64,000 nt of DNA from Pseudomonas sp. DY-1 (GTDB taxonomy: Bacteria; Pseudomonadota; Gammaproteobacteria; Pseudomonadales; Pseudomonadaceae). A program made the translations under genes and the position numbers. The notes under the pieces were generated by a model that saw only the letters and a list, made by a program, of their open reading frames with translations, was not told the DNA's origin and did not search any database. This document shows positions 8,948 through 19,392 of the stretch, in pieces; position 1 is the first letter of the stretch, and each line of letters starts with the position of its first letter. Location: the NCBI RefSeq assembly GCF_003626975.1, contig NZ_CP032616.1:434001-498000 (forward strand). The letters run 5' to 3'.

Positions 8948-9886
8948 ATGTCCGCATCCCTCGCTTTCGTATTTCCCGGTCAGGGCTCCCAGTCTCTGGG
9001 CATGCTGGCCGAGCAGGGGGGCCAGCAGAAGCTGGTCCTGGATACCTTCGCCGAAGCCTCCGAGGCGCTCGGTTATGACCTCTGGGCGTTGACCCAGCAA
9101 GGTCCGGAAGAGCAGCTCAATCAGACCGACAAGACTCAGCCGGCCATTCTCACTGCGTCCATCGCCCTATGGCGTCTGTGGCTGTCTGAGGGTGGTGCGC
9201 GCCCAGCGTACGTCGCCGGCCACAGCCTCGGTGAATACTCCGCGCTCGTGGCTGCCGGCAGCCTGGGCTTCGCCGATGCGGTGAAACTTGTGGAGCGTCG
9301 TGGTCAGCTGATGCAGCAGGCCGTTCCGGCAGGGCAGGGCGGCATGGCCGCCATCCTGGGTCTGGAAGATGCCGACGTGCTGGCCGCATGTGTGGAAGCT
9401 GCCCAGGGCGAAGTGGTCAGTGCAGTGAACTTCAATGCGCCCGGCCAGGTGGTGATCGCCGGTGCCGCTGCCGCTGTCGAGCGCGCCATCGAGGCCTGCA
9501 AGGCTCGTGGAGCCAAGCGCGCCATGGCTCTGCCGGTTAGCGTGCCTTCTCATTGCGCACTGATGAAGCCGGCTGCCGAGCGCTTTGCCGAGTCCGTCGA
9601 CGCGCTGGCCTGGCAGGCTCCGCAAATTCCGCTGGTGCAGAACGTCAGTGCCGCCGTGGTGGCTGATCTCGGCGAACTCAAGCGTGACCTGTTGGCCCAG
9701 CTCTACAGCCCGGTTCGTTGGGTCGAGTCGATGGTCAGCCTGTCCGAGCGCGGCGTTACCGATCTGATCGAATGCGGTCCGGGCAAAGTGCTGTCAGGCC
9801 TGAACAAGCGCTGTGTGAAGGGTGTCAACACCCACAATCTGGATACCCCTGATGCTTTCGCAGCCGCCCGTGCTGCGCTGGCCTGA
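8948..9886 (+). CDS. fabD: Malonyl-CoA:ACP transacylase FabD
   Basis: Loads malonyl groups from CoA onto acyl carrier protein for fatty-acid elongation. The 312-residue protein starts MSASLAFVFPGQGSQSLGM and has the nucleophile motif GHSLGEYSAL (Ser about 92), followed by the conserved QQAVP loop and SVPSHCALM with the catalytic His region. ATG 8948 has an AAGGGA Shine-Dalgarno (8934-8939). A longer reading from 8888 adds 20 non-conserved residues and is unlikely. The 103-bp gap after plsX contains no gene. Confidence 0.97.
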   Translation: MSASLAFVFPGQGSQSLGMLAEQGGQQKLVLDTFAEASEALGYDLWALTQQGPEEQLNQTDKTQPAILTASIALWRLWLSEGGARPAYVAGHSLGEYSALVAAGSLGFADAVKLVERRGQLMQQAVPAGQGGMAAILGLEDADVLAACVEAAQGEVVSAVNFNAPGQVVIAGAAAAVERAIEACKARGAKRAMALPVSVPSHCALMKPAAERFAESVDALAWQAPQIPLVQNVSAAVVADLGELKRDLLAQLYSPVRWVESMVSLSERGVTDLIECGPGKVLSGLNKRCVKGVNTHNLDTPDAFAAARAALA

Positions 9887-9901
9887 ACAAGGAGAAGACC
9901 T

Positions 9902-10645
9902 ATGAGTCTGCAAGGTAAGGTGGCATTGGTCACCGGTGCGAGCCGCGGCATTGGCCAGGCTATCGCCCTCGAACTGGGCCGTCAGGGCGCCGTGGTGATC
10001 GGCACTGCGACTTCCTCTTCCGGTGCCGAGCGTATCGCCGAATTCCTCAAGGACAACGGAATCGAAGGTGCCGGTCTGGTTCTGGACGTCAGCAATGATG
10101 AGTCGGTCGCCAGTACCCTGGAGCACATCCAGCAGCACCTGGGGCAGCCGCTGATCCTGGTGAACAACGCCGGCATCACCCGTGACAACCTGATGCTGCG
10201 TATGAAAGACGACGAGTGGTTCGACGTCATCAACACCAACCTCAACAGCCTGTATCGCCTGTCCAAGGCCGTCCTGCGTGGCATGACCAAGGCTCGCTGG
10301 GGGCGCATCATCAACATTGGCTCGGTGGTAGGCGCCATGGGCAATGCCGGCCAGACCAACTACGCAGCCGCCAAGGCTGGCCTGGAAGGTTTCAGTCGCG
10401 CCCTGGCGCGTGAAGTCGGTTCCCGTGCGATCACCGTCAATGCGGTAGCTCCTGGTTTCATCGACACGGACATGACCCGTGAGTTGCCGGAAGCCCAGCG
10501 CGATGCGCTGCTGACCCAGATCCCGTTGGGTCGCCTGGGCCAGGCCGAAGAGATCGCCAAGGTGGTGGGATTCCTCGCTTCCGACGGCGCTGCCTATGTC
10601 ACCGGTGCTACCGTTCCGGTCAATGGCGGTATGTACATGAGCTGA
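9902..10645 (+). CDS. fabG: 3-oxoacyl-[acyl-carrier-protein] reductase FabG
   Basis: NADPH-dependent reduction of beta-ketoacyl-ACP. Classical short-chain dehydrogenase of 247 residues: TGASRGIG cofactor loop at about 12-19, NNAG at about 86-89, catalytic Ser and YAAAK (Tyr about 151, Lys about 155), and the C-terminal GGMYM. Shine-Dalgarno AAGGAGA precedes the ATG. Part of the fab cluster; 191 bp with their own promoter separate it from acpP. Confidence 0.97.
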   Translation: MSLQGKVALVTGASRGIGQAIALELGRQGAVVIGTATSSSGAERIAEFLKDNGIEGAGLVLDVSNDESVASTLEHIQQHLGQPLILVNNAGITRDNLMLRMKDDEWFDVINTNLNSLYRLSKAVLRGMTKARWGRIINIGSVVGAMGNAGQTNYAAAKAGLEGFSRALAREVGSRAITVNAVAPGFIDTDMTRELPEAQRDALLTQIPLGRLGQAEEIAKVVGFLASDGAAYVTGATVPVNGGMYMS

Positions 10646-10737
10646 ATGTGACGAATCCCTTCAGGAAGATGTCATATGGGCTGTCTAGAATTCGCTATAT
10701 AAGTGCAGTCGGGTTATAGACATTTCGTTGCGGCGAT

Positions 10738-10753
10738 CCTGAAGGGGTTCAGG
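10738..10753. repeat. Small inverted repeat upstream of acpP
   Basis: CCTGAAGGGGTTCAGG is a perfect 6-bp inverted repeat with a GGGG loop, placed just upstream of the acpP -35 element. It could be a protein-binding site or a hairpin in read-through RNA from fabG. Function unknown. Confidence 0.4.
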
Positions 10754-10761
10754 CGTTCTGC

Positions 10762-10789
10762 TTGAAATGCGGAAAACCCTTTCTATACA
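10762..10789 (+). promoter_or_regulatory. Promoter of acpP
   Basis: TTGAAA (10762-10767) and TATACA (10784-10789) with a 16-bp spacer. Predicted start is about 10796, giving a leader of about 40 nt. A separate strong promoter fits the high level of ACP needed. Confidence 0.65.
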
Positions 10790-10815
10790 CTGCAGCCCCA
10801 GCTGCACGGATTTTT

Positions 10816-10835
10816 CCATAGGAGTGAAAACAAGG
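10816..10835 (+). promoter_or_regulatory. acpP ribosome-binding region complementary to sRNA RgsA
   Basis: This stretch of the acpP leader contains the Shine-Dalgarno (AGGAGT, 10820-10825) and ends one base before the ATG. It is nearly perfectly complementary to the RgsA transcript segment encoded at 17286-17306 (minus strand), with three one-base bulges. RgsA repression of acpP has been reported in P. aeruginosa; the pairing here is read directly from the sequence. Confidence 0.7.
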
Positions 10836-10836
10836 T

Positions 10837-11073
10837 ATGAGCACCATCGAAGAACGCGTCAAGAAAATCGTCGCCGAGCAACTGGGCGTCAAAGAAGACG
10901 AAGTCACCAACAGCGCTTCCTTCGTTGAAGACCTGGGCGCCGATTCCCTTGACACCGTTGAGCTGGTGATGGCTCTGGAAGAGGAATTCGAGACCGAGAT
11001 CCCGGACGAGCAAGCCGAGAAGATCACCACCGTTCAGGAAGCCATCGACTACATCAACGCCCACGCGCAGTAA
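10837..11073 (+). CDS. acpP: Acyl carrier protein
   Basis: Carries growing acyl chains on a 4'-phosphopantetheine arm. The 78-residue acidic protein contains the attachment motif DSLD (Ser about 37, in [14 protein letters not shown]). Start [12 protein letters not shown] is typical. It lies between fabG and fabF with its own promoter upstream and a strong terminator downstream. Its ribosome-binding site matches an anti-Shine-Dalgarno segment of RgsA. Confidence 0.99.
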   Translation: MSTIEERVKKIVAEQLGVKEDEVTNSASFVEDLGADSLDTVELVMALEEEFETEIPDEQAEKITTVQEAIDYINAHAQ

Positions 11074-11096
11074 TGTAGTCGTCGGTTCCCCGACGC

Positions 11097-11138
11097 GGAA
11101 AAGCCGCACGACCCGATTGGGCGTGCGGCTTTTCTTTA
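11097..11138 (+). terminator. Terminator after acpP
   Basis: GC-rich stem (AAAAGCCGCACG, 11099-11110, with its complement at 11122-11133) followed by TTTCTTT. It should end the short acpP transcript. Confidence 0.85.
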
Positions 11139-11145
11139 AGCCGAT

Positions 11146-11191
11146 TGTTGAAAATCTGCGGTTTGCGCGTTGCTTGCCGGGCTTTTCAACA
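11146..11191. repeat. Inverted repeat between acpP and fabF
   Basis: TGTTGAAAA (11146-11154) is repeated inverted as TTTTCAACA (11183-11191), with a 28-bp loop. It lies between the acpP terminator and fabF. No known operator recognised. Confidence 0.45.
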
Positions 11192-11242
11192 GTCTGTTTA
11201 TCCGAATCAACCGCCGTGTAGAGATTGAAGAAGGAGATCGCT

Positions 11243-12487
11243 GTGTCGCGTAGACGCGTCGTGGTCACTGGCCTTGGCATGCTGTCGCCGCTGGGTACCG
11301 ATGTATCGAGCACCTGGCAGGGAATTCTGGCTGGCCGCAGTGGCATTGGCCTTATCGAACATATGGATCTGTCCGCCTATTCCACTCGCTTCGGTGGTTC
11401 GGTCAAGGGGTTCAATGTCGAGGAGTACCTGTCGGCCAAAGAGGCGCGCAAGCTCGACCTGTTCATCCAGTACGGTCTTGCCGCGAGCTTCCAGGCCGTG
11501 CGTGACTCCGGTCTCGAAGTTACCGATGCCAATCGTGAGCGTATTGGCGTGGCCATGGGCTCCGGGATTGGCGGCCTGACGAACATCGAGAACAACTGCA
11601 AATCCCTGCATGAGCAAGGACCGCGCCGTATCTCGCCGTTCTTCGTGCCGGGTTCGATCATCAACATGGTGTCCGGTTTCCTGTCGATCCACCTGGGTAT
11701 CCAGGGGCCGAACTACGCCATTGCCACCGCCTGTACGACTGGCACCCACTGCATCGGCATGGCCGCACGTAACATCGCCTATGGCGAGGCGGACGTGATG
11801 GTCGCAGGTGGTTCTGAAATGGCTGCCTGTGGCCTGGGTCTGGGTGGTTTCGGCGCAGCTCGCGCGCTGTCGACTCGCAACGACGACCCGACCCGTGCCA
11901 GCCGTCCCTGGGACAAAGGGCGCGACGGTTTCGTGCTTTCCGACGGCGCCGGTGCGCTAGTGCTTGAAGAGTTGGAGCATGCGAAGGCCCGTGGCGCGAC
12001 TATCTACGCCGAGCTGATCGGCTTCGGGATGAGTGGCGACGCTTATCACATGACTTCGCCGCCGGAAGATGGCGCCGGTGCTGCACGTTGCATGAGCAAC
12101 GCCCTGCGCGATGCTGGCTTGAATGCCGATCAGGTGCAGTACGTGAACGCCCACGGTACCTCGACTCCGGCCGGTGACGTGGCCGAAGCCATGGCGCTCA
12201 AGTCGGTGTTCGGTGAGCATGCCTACAAGCTGGCAGTCAGTTCCACCAAGTCCATGACTGGCCATTTGCTGGGTGCGGCCGGTGCCGTGGAAGCGATCTT
12301 CAGTATCCTCGCTTTGCGCGATCAGGTGGCGCCGCCGACTATCAACCTGGACGAGCCGGACGAAGGTTGCGACCTCGACTTCGTGCCACACGAAGCGCGG
12401 TCCATGCCCATCGATGTCGTTCTCTCCAACTCCTTCGGCTTTGGTGGCACCAACGGTTCCCTGGTGTTCCGCCGGTTCGCGGGCTGA
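11243..12487 (+). CDS. fabF: 3-oxoacyl-[acyl-carrier-protein] synthase II FabF
   Basis: Condenses malonyl-ACP with acyl-ACP (KAS II), important for unsaturated fatty-acid elongation. The 414-residue protein has the catalytic Cys in [11 protein letters not shown] (about 163), the HGTSTPAGD His and the [14 protein letters not shown]ys/His motif. The start is GTG 11243, with Shine-Dalgarno AAGGAG at 11231-11236. A TTG at 11225 would put the start upstream of that site and is rejected. The stop overlaps the pabC ATG (TGATG). Confidence 0.96.
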   Translation: MSRRRVVVTGLGMLSPLGTDVSSTWQGILAGRSGIGLIEHMDLSAYSTRFGGSVKGFNVEEYLSAKEARKLDLFIQYGLAASFQAVRDSGLEVTDANRERIGVAMGSGIGGLTNIENNCKSLHEQGPRRISPFFVPGSIINMVSGFLSIHLGIQGPNYAIATACTTGTHCIGMAARNIAYGEADVMVAGGSEMAACGLGLGGFGAARALSTRNDDPTRASRPWDKGRDGFVLSDGAGALVLEELEHAKARGATIYAELIGFGMSGDAYHMTSPPEDGAGAARCMSNALRDAGLNADQVQYVNAHGTSTPAGDVAEAMALKSVFGEHAYKLAVSSTKSMTGHLLGAAGAVEAIFSILALRDQVAPPTINLDEPDEGCDLDFVPHEARSMPIDVVLSNSFGFGGTNGSLVFRRFAG

Positions 12488-13302
12488 TGCCGAATTGGGT
12501 TGACGGCCACCCAGCCGAATCGCTGTCCATCAAGGATCGCGGTCTGGCCTACGGCGATGGGCTTTTCGAGACCATCGCCGTGCGTGGCGGTCGCCCTCCG
12601 CTTCTCGAGTACCACATGGCGCGGCTCGCTGACGGCTGCCGACGCCTGCGTATTCCTCTTGACCTGCAGTTGATGCGCACGGAGTTGATGACCTTCTCGG
12701 CCGGGTTGGGCGAAGGCGTCGCCAAACTGATAGTCACTCGTGGCGAGGGTTTGCGTGGCTATGCTCCGCCGCCTGTAGCCTTGCCCCGGCGGATTCTGCA
12801 GAGTGCTGCCTTTCCGGCTTACCCTGCGGGCAATGCGGAGCAGGGGGTCCGGCTCTTTCCCTGCGCCACTCGTCTTGCCGAGCAGCCTCTGCTGGCTGGC
12901 CTCAAGCACCTCAACCGGCTGGAGCAGGTCTTGGCCCGTGCCGAGTGGCAGGATGCTCAGCACGCCGAAGGCTTGATGCGCGACCTGTCTGGTCGTGTGA
13001 TCGAAGGTGTGTTCAGTAACCTTTTCATGGTGCGTAAAGGCGCGCTCGTCACCGCTGATCTCTCTCGTTGTGGGGTCGCGGGTGTCATGCGAGCTGCACT
13101 ACTGGACAGCGCCAAGGCCGAAGGCCTCCAGGCCGAAGTGCGGGATGTTGACTACGACGAGTTTCTCCAAGCGGATGAGGTTTTCCTCTGCAACAGCCTT
13201 TTCGGTATCTGGCCGGTGCGTTCTGTAACAGCGCATCACTGGCCGGTCGGGCCGCTGACCCGTAAACTTCAGGCCATCGCCCGCGATCTACTGGATATCT
13301 GA
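12487..13302 (+). CDS. pabC: Aminodeoxychorismate lyase PabC
   Basis: PLP enzyme that releases pyruvate from 4-amino-4-deoxychorismate to give p-aminobenzoate for folate. The 271-residue fold-type IV protein starts MPNWVDGHP. It has the PLP-lysine region (GLKHLNRLEQV) and GRVIEGVFSNLF near 170-180. ATG 12487 shares bases with the fabF stop. Position between fabF and mltG is conserved in gammaproteobacteria. Confidence 0.94.
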   Translation: MPNWVDGHPAESLSIKDRGLAYGDGLFETIAVRGGRPPLLEYHMARLADGCRRLRIPLDLQLMRTELMTFSAGLGEGVAKLIVTRGEGLRGYAPPPVALPRRILQSAAFPAYPAGNAEQGVRLFPCATRLAEQPLLAGLKHLNRLEQVLARAEWQDAQHAEGLMRDLSGRVIEGVFSNLFMVRKGALVTADLSRCGVAGVMRAALLDSAKAEGLQAEVRDVDYDEFLQADEVFLCNSLFGIWPVRSVTAHHWPVGPLTRKLQAIARDLLDI

Positions 13303-13305
13303 TAC

Positions 13306-14343
13306 GTGATACGCAAATTCCTGCTGATGCTGGAAGCAGGCCTGCTCCTTGCTGGTCTGCTGGTAGCCTTTGCCGGCTGGCAGCAGCGCGTCACCCTCGA
13401 GCAACCCCTGAACATCTCCGCCGAGCGGATGCTGGAAGTACCAACTGGAGCCACGCCCGGTGGCCTGCTCAACCGGCTGGAAGCGGAAGGGGTTCTTAAC
13501 AATGCGTTCTGGCTACGCCAATACTGGCGCTTCAATCTAGCCAACGAGTCCCTGCACAGTGGCGAGTATCGACTGACGCCGGGAATGCGCGCCGCCGACC
13601 TGCTGGCACTGTGGCAACAAGGTGATGTGGTGCAGTACAGCCTGACGCTGGTGGAAGGCTGGAACTTCCGTCAGGTCCGTGCGGCCTTGGCCAAACAGGC
13701 CAAGCTGGAGCAAACGCTGGTCGATGTCAGTGACGCTGAAGTTATGGCTCGACTCGGGCGCCCCGGCGAGTACCCGGAAGGCCGCTTTTTCCCTGATACC
13801 TATCGTTACGTGCGCGGCACGCGCGACATCGACCTGCTGAAACAGGCGCGGGATCGTCTCGACCAGGTGCTCGCCGAGGAGTGGAGCAAGCGGGCGGACC
13901 GATTGCCCTATAACGACCCCTACCAGGCGCTGATCATGGCGTCCCTGGTGGAGAAGGAAACCGGCGTTCCCACTGAGCGCGGGCAGATTGCCGGCGTGTT
14001 CGTGCGCCGCCTGAACAGCGGCATGCTGCTGCAGACCGACCCGACTGTCATCTATGGCCTGGGCGAGCGCTACAACGGCAACCTGACCCGCGACCACCTG
14101 CGCGAGGCGACGCCTTACAACACCTATGTCATCAGCGGTCTGCCGCCAACCCCCATTGCTCTCGCCGGGCGTGAAGCCATTCATGCCGCGCTGCATCCCG
14201 CGGCAGGAAAGAGCCTCTATTTCGTCGCCCGAGGCGATGGTAGCCATGTATTCTCCGAGACCCTGGGCGAGCACAACCAGGCCGTGCGTGACTTCCAAAT
14301 GAAGCGCCGCAGCGACTACCGCTCCAGCCCGACCCCGCAATGA
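13306..14343 (+). CDS. mltG: Endolytic murein transglycosylase MltG
   Basis: Inner-membrane lytic transglycosylase that cleaves nascent glycan strands and sets their length. The 345-residue protein has one N-terminal transmembrane helix (about 5-24), a LysM-like region (about 40-110), and the YceG catalytic domain with SLVEKETG containing the catalytic Glu and LQTDPTVIYG. The start is GTG, 3 bp after the pabC stop. Followed by tmk and holB in the usual order. Confidence 0.95.
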   Translation: MIRKFLLMLEAGLLLAGLLVAFAGWQQRVTLEQPLNISAERMLEVPTGATPGGLLNRLEAEGVLNNAFWLRQYWRFNLANESLHSGEYRLTPGMRAADLLALWQQGDVVQYSLTLVEGWNFRQVRAALAKQAKLEQTLVDVSDAEVMARLGRPGEYPEGRFFPDTYRYVRGTRDIDLLKQARDRLDQVLAEEWSKRADRLPYNDPYQALIMASLVEKETGVPTERGQIAGVFVRRLNSGMLLQTDPTVIYGLGERYNGNLTRDHLREATPYNTYVISGLPPTPIALAGREAIHAALHPAAGKSLYFVARGDGSHVFSETLGEHNQAVRDFQMKRRSDYRSSPTPQ

Positions 14344-14347
14344 ATAA

Positions 14348-15968
<1,621 letters not shown>

Positions 15969-16003
15969 AATCGGTGGCTGAACCAGCTTGTCAGGAAAAC
16001 CGT

Positions 16004-16360
16004 ATGAGCCTGCCGCCGAACCTGGGCCCGCGTAACGGGATTCTGTCCTTGACCATCAAGGACAAGTCCGTGCTGTATGCCGCCTACATGCCATTCATCA
16101 AGAACGGTGGCCTGTTCATTCCGACCAACAAGACCTACAAGCTCGGCGATGAAGTATTCATGCTGCTCAACCTGATGGATGAGCAGGAGAAGATTCCAGT
16201 CGCTGGCAAAGTGGTCTGGATCACTCCCAAGGGCGCCCAGGGCAACCGCGCAGCGGGCATTGGCGTCCAGTTCAATGATGGCGACAGTGGCGCGCGCAAC
16301 AAGATCGAGACCTATCTCGCTGGCGCCCTCAAGTCCGACCGTCCCACCCATACGATGTAA
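16004..16360 (+). CDS. pilZ: Type IV pilus biogenesis protein PilZ
   Basis: Cytoplasmic factor required for type IV pilus assembly, acting with PilB and the FimX system. The 118-residue protein starts MSLPPNLGPRNGILSLTIKDK and has the PilZ beta-barrel (WITPKGAQGNRAAGIGVQF). It lacks the RxxxR and D/NxSxxG c-di-GMP-binding motifs of canonical PilZ domains, as is true of the founding protein. ATG 16004 is preceded by AGGA. The position after holB is conserved in pseudomonads. Confidence 0.96.
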   Translation: MSLPPNLGPRNGILSLTIKDKSVLYAAYMPFIKNGGLFIPTNKTYKLGDEVFMLLNLMDEQEKIPVAGKVVWITPKGAQGNRAAGIGVQFNDGDSGARNKIETYLAGALKSDRPTHTM

Positions 16361-16426
16361 CCGGCCGCCGGGCCCGGGCTGAAAGCGACAGGCTTGAAGC
16401 TTGGCGCCTGCGCCTGGAGCCTGACC

Positions 16427-17209
16427 ATGCTGATCGACTCCCATTGCCATCTGGACCGCCTCGATCTGGGCGCTCACGGTGGATCCCTTGACGCCGCTCT
16501 CGACGCCGCCCGTGCCCGTGGTGTCTCTCAGTTCCTCTGCATCGGGGTGAGTGCCGACAACGCCGCCGCCGTGAAGTCCGTGGCCGAGCGCTACGATGAC
16601 GTGCATTGCTCGGTTGGTGTTCACCCTCTTGATTTGCAGCCCGGCGACTCCCCGGCGCTGGAGTGGTTGCTGGGCGAGCTGGAGCACCCGCGGGTCGTGG
16701 CTATCGGCGAGACAGGCCTGGATTATCACTACGAACCCGACGCCGCCGAGCTTCAGCAGCAAGCTTTCCGTCTGCATCTGGAGGCCGCGAAAGTCACCGG
16801 CAAACCAGTGATTGTGCACACTCGCGAAGCTCGCGCCGATACCCTTGCGCTATTGCGTGAGGCAGCGCTGCCGCAGGCTGGCGTGTTGCATTGCTTTACC
16901 GAAGATTGGGACATGGCGCGTGCCGCACTGGATCTCGGCTTCTACATTTCTCTGTCTGGTATCGTCACCTTCCGCAATGCCAGCGCTTTGCGAGAAGTTG
17001 CGCTTCAGGTCCCGGCGGATCGCTTGCTGGTGGAAACTGATTCGCCTTATCTCGCGCCCGTGCCATACCGTGGCAAGCCCAATCTGCCGGAATACGTACG
17101 TGAGGTGGCGGAGTTTCTGGCTGACTTGCGCGGGGTTCCATTCGATACATTCGCAGAGCAGACCAGCGAAAACTATCTGCGTCTGTTCCCTCTCGCACGG
17201 CGTGGTTGA
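16427..17209 (+). CDS. tatD: TatD family metal-dependent hydrolase (YcfH type)
   Basis: Predicted metal-dependent deoxyribonuclease of the amidohydrolase fold. The 260-residue protein starts MLIDSHCHLD with the metal-binding HxH. It continues with GETGLDYHY (catalytic Glu), VIVHTREA, HCFTE and the closing ETDSPYLAP. ATG 16427 sits in a GAGCCTGACC context with only a weak ribosome site; a longer start at 16394 is unsupported. Last gene of the block. The E. coli neighbour of holB is ycfH, which this matches. Confidence 0.92.
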   Translation: MLIDSHCHLDRLDLGAHGGSLDAALDAARARGVSQFLCIGVSADNAAAVKSVAERYDDVHCSVGVHPLDLQPGDSPALEWLLGELEHPRVVAIGETGLDYHYEPDAAELQQQAFRLHLEAAKVTGKPVIVHTREARADTLALLREAALPQAGVLHCFTEDWDMARAALDLGFYISLSGIVTFRNASALREVALQVPADRLLVETDSPYLAPVPYRGKPNLPEYVREVAEFLADLRGVPFDTFAEQTSENYLRLFPLARRG

Positions 17210-17245
17210 AAGGCTTCTGGAAGACGGTCGGAAAAAGTCGCGCAC

Positions 17246-17364
17246 AAAAAAAACCCGGGTTCTGGGGGATGAATCCGGGTCAAGACCATTAGGAGTAAAA
17301 CAAAGGAACGCGATCCACGGTTCCTCGACTGGCTGGGCACTTGGGGGGAGATGCCGCACGCCAG
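17246..17364 (-). ncRNA. rgsA: RgsA small regulatory RNA
   Basis: Hfq-dependent, RpoS-dependent sRNA of pseudomonads, reported to repress acpP and fis in P. aeruginosa. On the minus strand there is a GATACT -10 (17372-17377), a predicted start near 17364 and an intrinsic terminator. The terminator stem ACCCGG/CCGGGT has arms at about 17275-17280 and 17254-17259, followed by eight T at 17246-17253. The result is about 119 nt, matching the known size of RgsA. The location next to tatD also matches P. aeruginosa. The unpaired middle segment (17286-17306) is an anti-Shine-Dalgarno sequence complementary to the acpP leader in this window. Both ends are estimated from promoter and terminator only. 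Confidence 0.82.
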
Positions 17365-17456
17365 TAAGAGAAGTATCGGTCAATATCCCCATGCGTCCAG
17401 ACAGCACGGTGGCGTTTCTTAAACCTATTTGGAATACACCGGGACCGGCTGAGTCC

Positions 17457-18590
17457 TCATGCGTCTGCCATCTGGCGTAAGAGCGCAAGCGTCTCGTCTA
17501 TTACACGAGGTTCGGTGTAAAAGTGCGGCGAGAAACGGATTCCACCTCCACGCTGGGCGCAGACCACCTGCTCGGCGCGGAGCCGTTCGAACAGCCTCTG
17601 GTTGTCCCAGCCGTCCAGGCGGAAACTGAGGATGCCTGCGCGGCGCATTGGGTTCAGTGGGCTCAACAGCTGCGTGCCGGGGATATTCGCCAATCCGTCC
17701 TGCAACCATTGCACGCGCTCGGCAATCGCCACAGCAACCTGCTCCATGCCTACCTCTTCCAGCAACGACAGACTCGCTTCCAGCGCCATCGCGCCGAGCA
17801 TGTTGGGACTACCACACTCGAAACGTCGCGCGGTGCGGGACGGCTCCCAGTCGACGCGCTCGTAGTCACCGGGATGCTCAAGCATGTGCCAGCCGTACTC
17901 ATGGAGCTTCAGTTGTTCACGTAGATCGCTACGGCAATAGAAAACCCCGAGTCCTTCAGGTCCGAGCATCCACTTGTGACCGTCGGCCATGGCGAAGGCG
18001 CAATCAATGGCCTGGACGTCGAAGGGCAGGGCACCCAACTGCTGGATGGCGTCGACGCAGAAAAGTACGCCATGCCGGCGGCATTCATGGCCGAGTCGGT
18101 GCAGATTCAGGCGGAGTCCGCTGGCGTATTGCACGGCGCTTATCGAGAGCAGCCTGGTGCGCGGGCCGCATGCGGCGAGCAGCGCGCCTTCTGGATCGGC
18201 TCCTTCCAGCGACACCTGGACGGTTTCCACGCCGTAGCGTTTCAGGGCTTCCCAGACAACGCGGTTGGAAGGGAACTCCTGATCACTGATGACGACCTGA
18301 TCACCCGCTGCCCAGTCCAGACCAAAGGCAACGAAAGACAGCGCTTCCGATGTATTCTTGACCAGTGCAAGATCAGCCGTGGTCGGTGAGTTCAATAGTC
18401 TGACCAGGCGTTCTCGGAGGCGACGCTCCACGGTGAGCCAGTCCGGATAATCCCTTGCACCGAGTCGCCAGTTCTCTTCGGCAAAGCTCTGGACCGCACG
18501 AGTCGCGCGTTTGGGCCAGGGCGCAACCGCAGCATGGTTGAGATAGCGGAGCCCATCGGCGTGGGCAAACTCATCTTGCAATAAGCTCAT
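17457..18590 (-). CDS. Class V aminotransferase (cysteine desulfurase-like)
   Basis: PLP-dependent enzyme of the class V / fold-type I family with unknown substrate. The 377-residue protein opens with RYLNHAAVAPWP, the substrate/PLP loop. It has a VKNTSEALSFVAFGL segment that contacts phosphate and CVDAIQQLGALPFDV with the PLP-binding Asp, and it places the Schiff-base Lys in DGHKWMLGPEG. The cysteine loop needed for sulfur transfer in IscS-type enzymes is not evident, so a plain aminotransferase or isopenicillin-epimerase-like role is as likely as desulfuration. It lies upstream of RgsA on the same strand. Confidence 0.85.
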   Translation of the reverse strand: MSLLQDEFAHADGLRYLNHAAVAPWPKRATRAVQSFAEENWRLGARDYPDWLTVERRLRERLVRLLNSPTTADLALVKNTSEALSFVAFGLDWAAGDQVVISDQEFPSNRVVWEALKRYGVETVQVSLEGADPEGALLAACGPRTRLLSISAVQYASGLRLNLHRLGHECRRHGVLFCVDAIQQLGALPFDVQAIDCAFAMADGHKWMLGPEGLGVFYCRSDLREQLKLHEYGWHMLEHPGDYERVDWEPSRTARRFECGSPNMLGAMALEASLSLLEEVGMEQVAVAIAERVQWLQDGLANIPGTQLLSPLNPMRRAGILSFRLDGWDNQRLFERLRAEQVVCAQRGGGIRFSPHFYTEPRVIDETLALLRQMADA

Positions 18591-18664
18591 AGTCGGATGA
18601 TCCGTGCATTTTTACGCCAGATAGGCATAATACGCGGCTTGATTTTTGACCCCACAGTCCCTTT

Positions 18665-19303
18665 ATGCAGAAAGAACCCCGTAAAGTCCGTGAGTTCCGC
18701 CGCCGCGAGCAGGAAATTCTCGACACCGCCCTCAAGCTCTTCCTGGAAGAGGGCGAAGACAGCGTTACCGTCGAGATGATCGCTGACGCAGTGGGTATCG
18801 GCAAAGGCACCATCTACAAGCACTTCAAGTCCAAGGCAGAAATCTATCTGCGCTTGATGCTCGACTACGAGCGAGACCTGAATGCGTTGTTCCATTCGGC
18901 AGACGTGGATCGCGACAAGGAAGCGCTGTCGCGCGCCTACTTCGAGTTCCGCATGCGCGACCCGCAGCGCTATCGCTTGTTCGACCGCCTTGAAGAAAAG
19001 GTGGTGAAGAACAGCCAGGTGCCGGAGATGGTCGAGCAGTTGCACAAGATCCGCGCGTCCAACTTCGAGCGCCTGACTCTGCTGATCAAGGGCCGCATCG
19101 CCGAAGGTAAACTGGAAGACGTACCGCCGTACTTCCACTATTGCGCCGCTTGGGCCTTGGTGCATGGCGCCGTCGCGCTCTACCACTCGCCGTTCTGGAG
19201 CAATGTCCTGGAGGATCAGGAAGGCTTTTTCCAGTTCCTGATGGACATCGGCGTACGCATGGGCAACAAGCGCAAGCGCGAAAGCGAGTCGCCCGCCGGC
19301 TGA
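18665..19303 (+). CDS. TetR/AcrR family transcriptional regulator
   Basis: The 212-residue protein has a TetR DNA-binding domain at residues about 15-60 (EILDTALKLFLEEG, then VEMIADAVGIGKGTIYKHFKSK). Its C-terminal ligand domain includes a run typical of TetR_C proteins with a helical FDRLEEKVV segment. The ligand is unknown. It diverges from the class V aminotransferase with 74 bp between them, and the MoaA-like gene follows on the same strand 89 bp away; these are the likeliest targets. An orthologous regulator sits at the same place in P. aeruginosa. Confidence 0.9.
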   Translation: MQKEPRKVREFRRREQEILDTALKLFLEEGEDSVTVEMIADAVGIGKGTIYKHFKSKAEIYLRLMLDYERDLNALFHSADVDRDKEALSRAYFEFRMRDPQRYRLFDRLEEKVVKNSQVPEMVEQLHKIRASNFERLTLLIKGRIAEGKLEDVPPYFHYCAAWALVHGAVALYHSPFWSNVLEDQEGFFQFLMDIGVRMGNKRKRESESPAG

Positions 19304-19392
19304 CGCATTCAGAGCGCCTATAACGCGGTCCCGGATATGTGCCGGGCCAACCGCAGGGATATACTCCGGTGTACCAAATGCCGGAGCGTCCC

